Shown: one piece after another, positions 63,735-64,000 of the stretch
Position numbering within the stretch: position 1 is the first letter of the stretch
Layout of the letters: every line of letters begins with the position of its first letter
Origin: Ariolimax columbianus
Taxonomy: Eukaryota; Mollusca; Gastropoda; Stylommatophora; Arionidae
Assembly: GCA_036924085.1 (NCBI GenBank)
Contig: JAVGWX010000011.1
Coordinates: 34,718,386 to 34,782,385, forward strand
Direction: 5' to 3'
Length of the DNA stretch: 64,000 nt
The notes under the pieces: generated by a model
Told to the model about the DNA's origin: nothing
What the model saw: only the letters and a program-made list of their open reading frames with translations
Databases searched by the model: none
Program-made: the position numbers and the translations under genes

Positions 63735-63830
63735 GAGCAGATCATTATATAAAATGGATGCCAAAGTCAGATGCACTGGGCCGACAGGCGCAAAATAAAA
63801 ACATAGTACAATGCACACTGCCTTGGGTCT
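63735..63830 (+). mobile_element. SINE-A 3' half
   Basis: 'TATAAAATGGATGCCAAAGT', CAGATGCACTGGGCCGACAG and GCGCAAAATAAAAACATAG; head missing. Confidence 0.8.
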
Positions 63831-63831
63831 A

Positions 63832-64000
63832 GCTTCTAATGTAACATGCAGTGTTGGAAGTCTAGCTTCTAATGTAACATGTTGTGTTGGAAGTTTAGCT
63901 ACTATTGGTTTTTAAGGTAACATGCAGTGTTGGAGGTCTAGCTTCTAATGTAACATGCAGTGTTGGAGGTCTAGCTTCTAATGTAACATGCAGTGTTGGA
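63832..64000. repeat. Minisatellite, 33 bp unit, runs off the window
   Basis: About five units of 'TCTAGCTTCTAATGTAACAT' plus GCAGTGTTGGAGG; one unit holds an extra 'ACTATTGGTTTTTAA'. It begins at the end of the SINE-A piece. Confidence 0.93.

Overview
This window is animal nuclear DNA, most likely from a mollusc and probably a gastropod. Three things suggest this: (i) one recognisable host gene, a MICAL flavin monooxygenase with short coding exons, canonical GT/AG junctions and kilobase introns; (ii) an 18S rRNA stretch whose variable regions read like a gastropod small-subunit rRNA (from memory, not from a search); (iii) a repeat load of RTE-like, Jockey, CR1-like and RNase H-bearing I-like LINEs, core-domain SINEs, an LTR element, hAT and mariner remnants and more than a dozen minisatellites. 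There is no bacterial-style operon, CRISPR array or phage content. Almost every long open frame outside MICAL is either a piece of a decayed retrotransposon or an artefact of a minisatellite.

Layout. 1-13.6 kb: decayed LINEs, with a Jockey copy nested in an RTE-like copy and a SINE nested in the Jockey copy, plus five minisatellites. 13.6-15.1 kb: a dispersed repeat (family C) and a mariner remnant. 15.1-20.9 kb: a complete 5.75 kb LTR element with two ~950 bp LTRs and no recognisable pol, inserted in an RTE-like LINE. 21-33 kb: a mariner with its catalytic region deleted, a 1.27 kb non-autonomous hAT inserted in an RTE-like LINE, and SINEs. 33-49 kb: LINE and SINE debris, including an I-like LINE copy whose 5' end is fused to rRNA 5'ETS/18S sequence. 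49.9-54 kb: a CR1-like LINE split by a 3.54 kb insertion made largely of rRNA sequence. 56.6-64 kb: the 5' coding exons of MICAL on the + strand, with introns full of recent and old insertions.

The most unusual object is the 3,544 bp insertion at 50199-53742. Read on the minus strand it consists of 5'ETS, the first ~1.24 kb of 18S rRNA, a scrambled series of short 18S and 28S pieces, two copies of the 28S 3' end, a unique stretch, a SINE-type core domain, and a GAA-repeat tail. It is flanked by a perfect 12 bp target-site duplication and lies inside the reading frame of a CR1-like LINE. Its 3' terminus matches the 3' terminus of the I-like LINE family that has a fresh, TSD-flanked copy in the MICAL intron. 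A second junction between the same I-like LINE family and the ETS/18S start lies at 40013. Together these suggest that ribosomal RNA is repeatedly captured by the I-like LINE machinery, giving either a very large rRNA-headed SINE or chimeric template-switch products.

Two further patterns link the repeats: a shared core module across SINE families A and B and the rRNA element, and a shared 3' end between repeat family D and the CR1-like LINE. All family calls come from reading the sequence and its translations; no database search was run.
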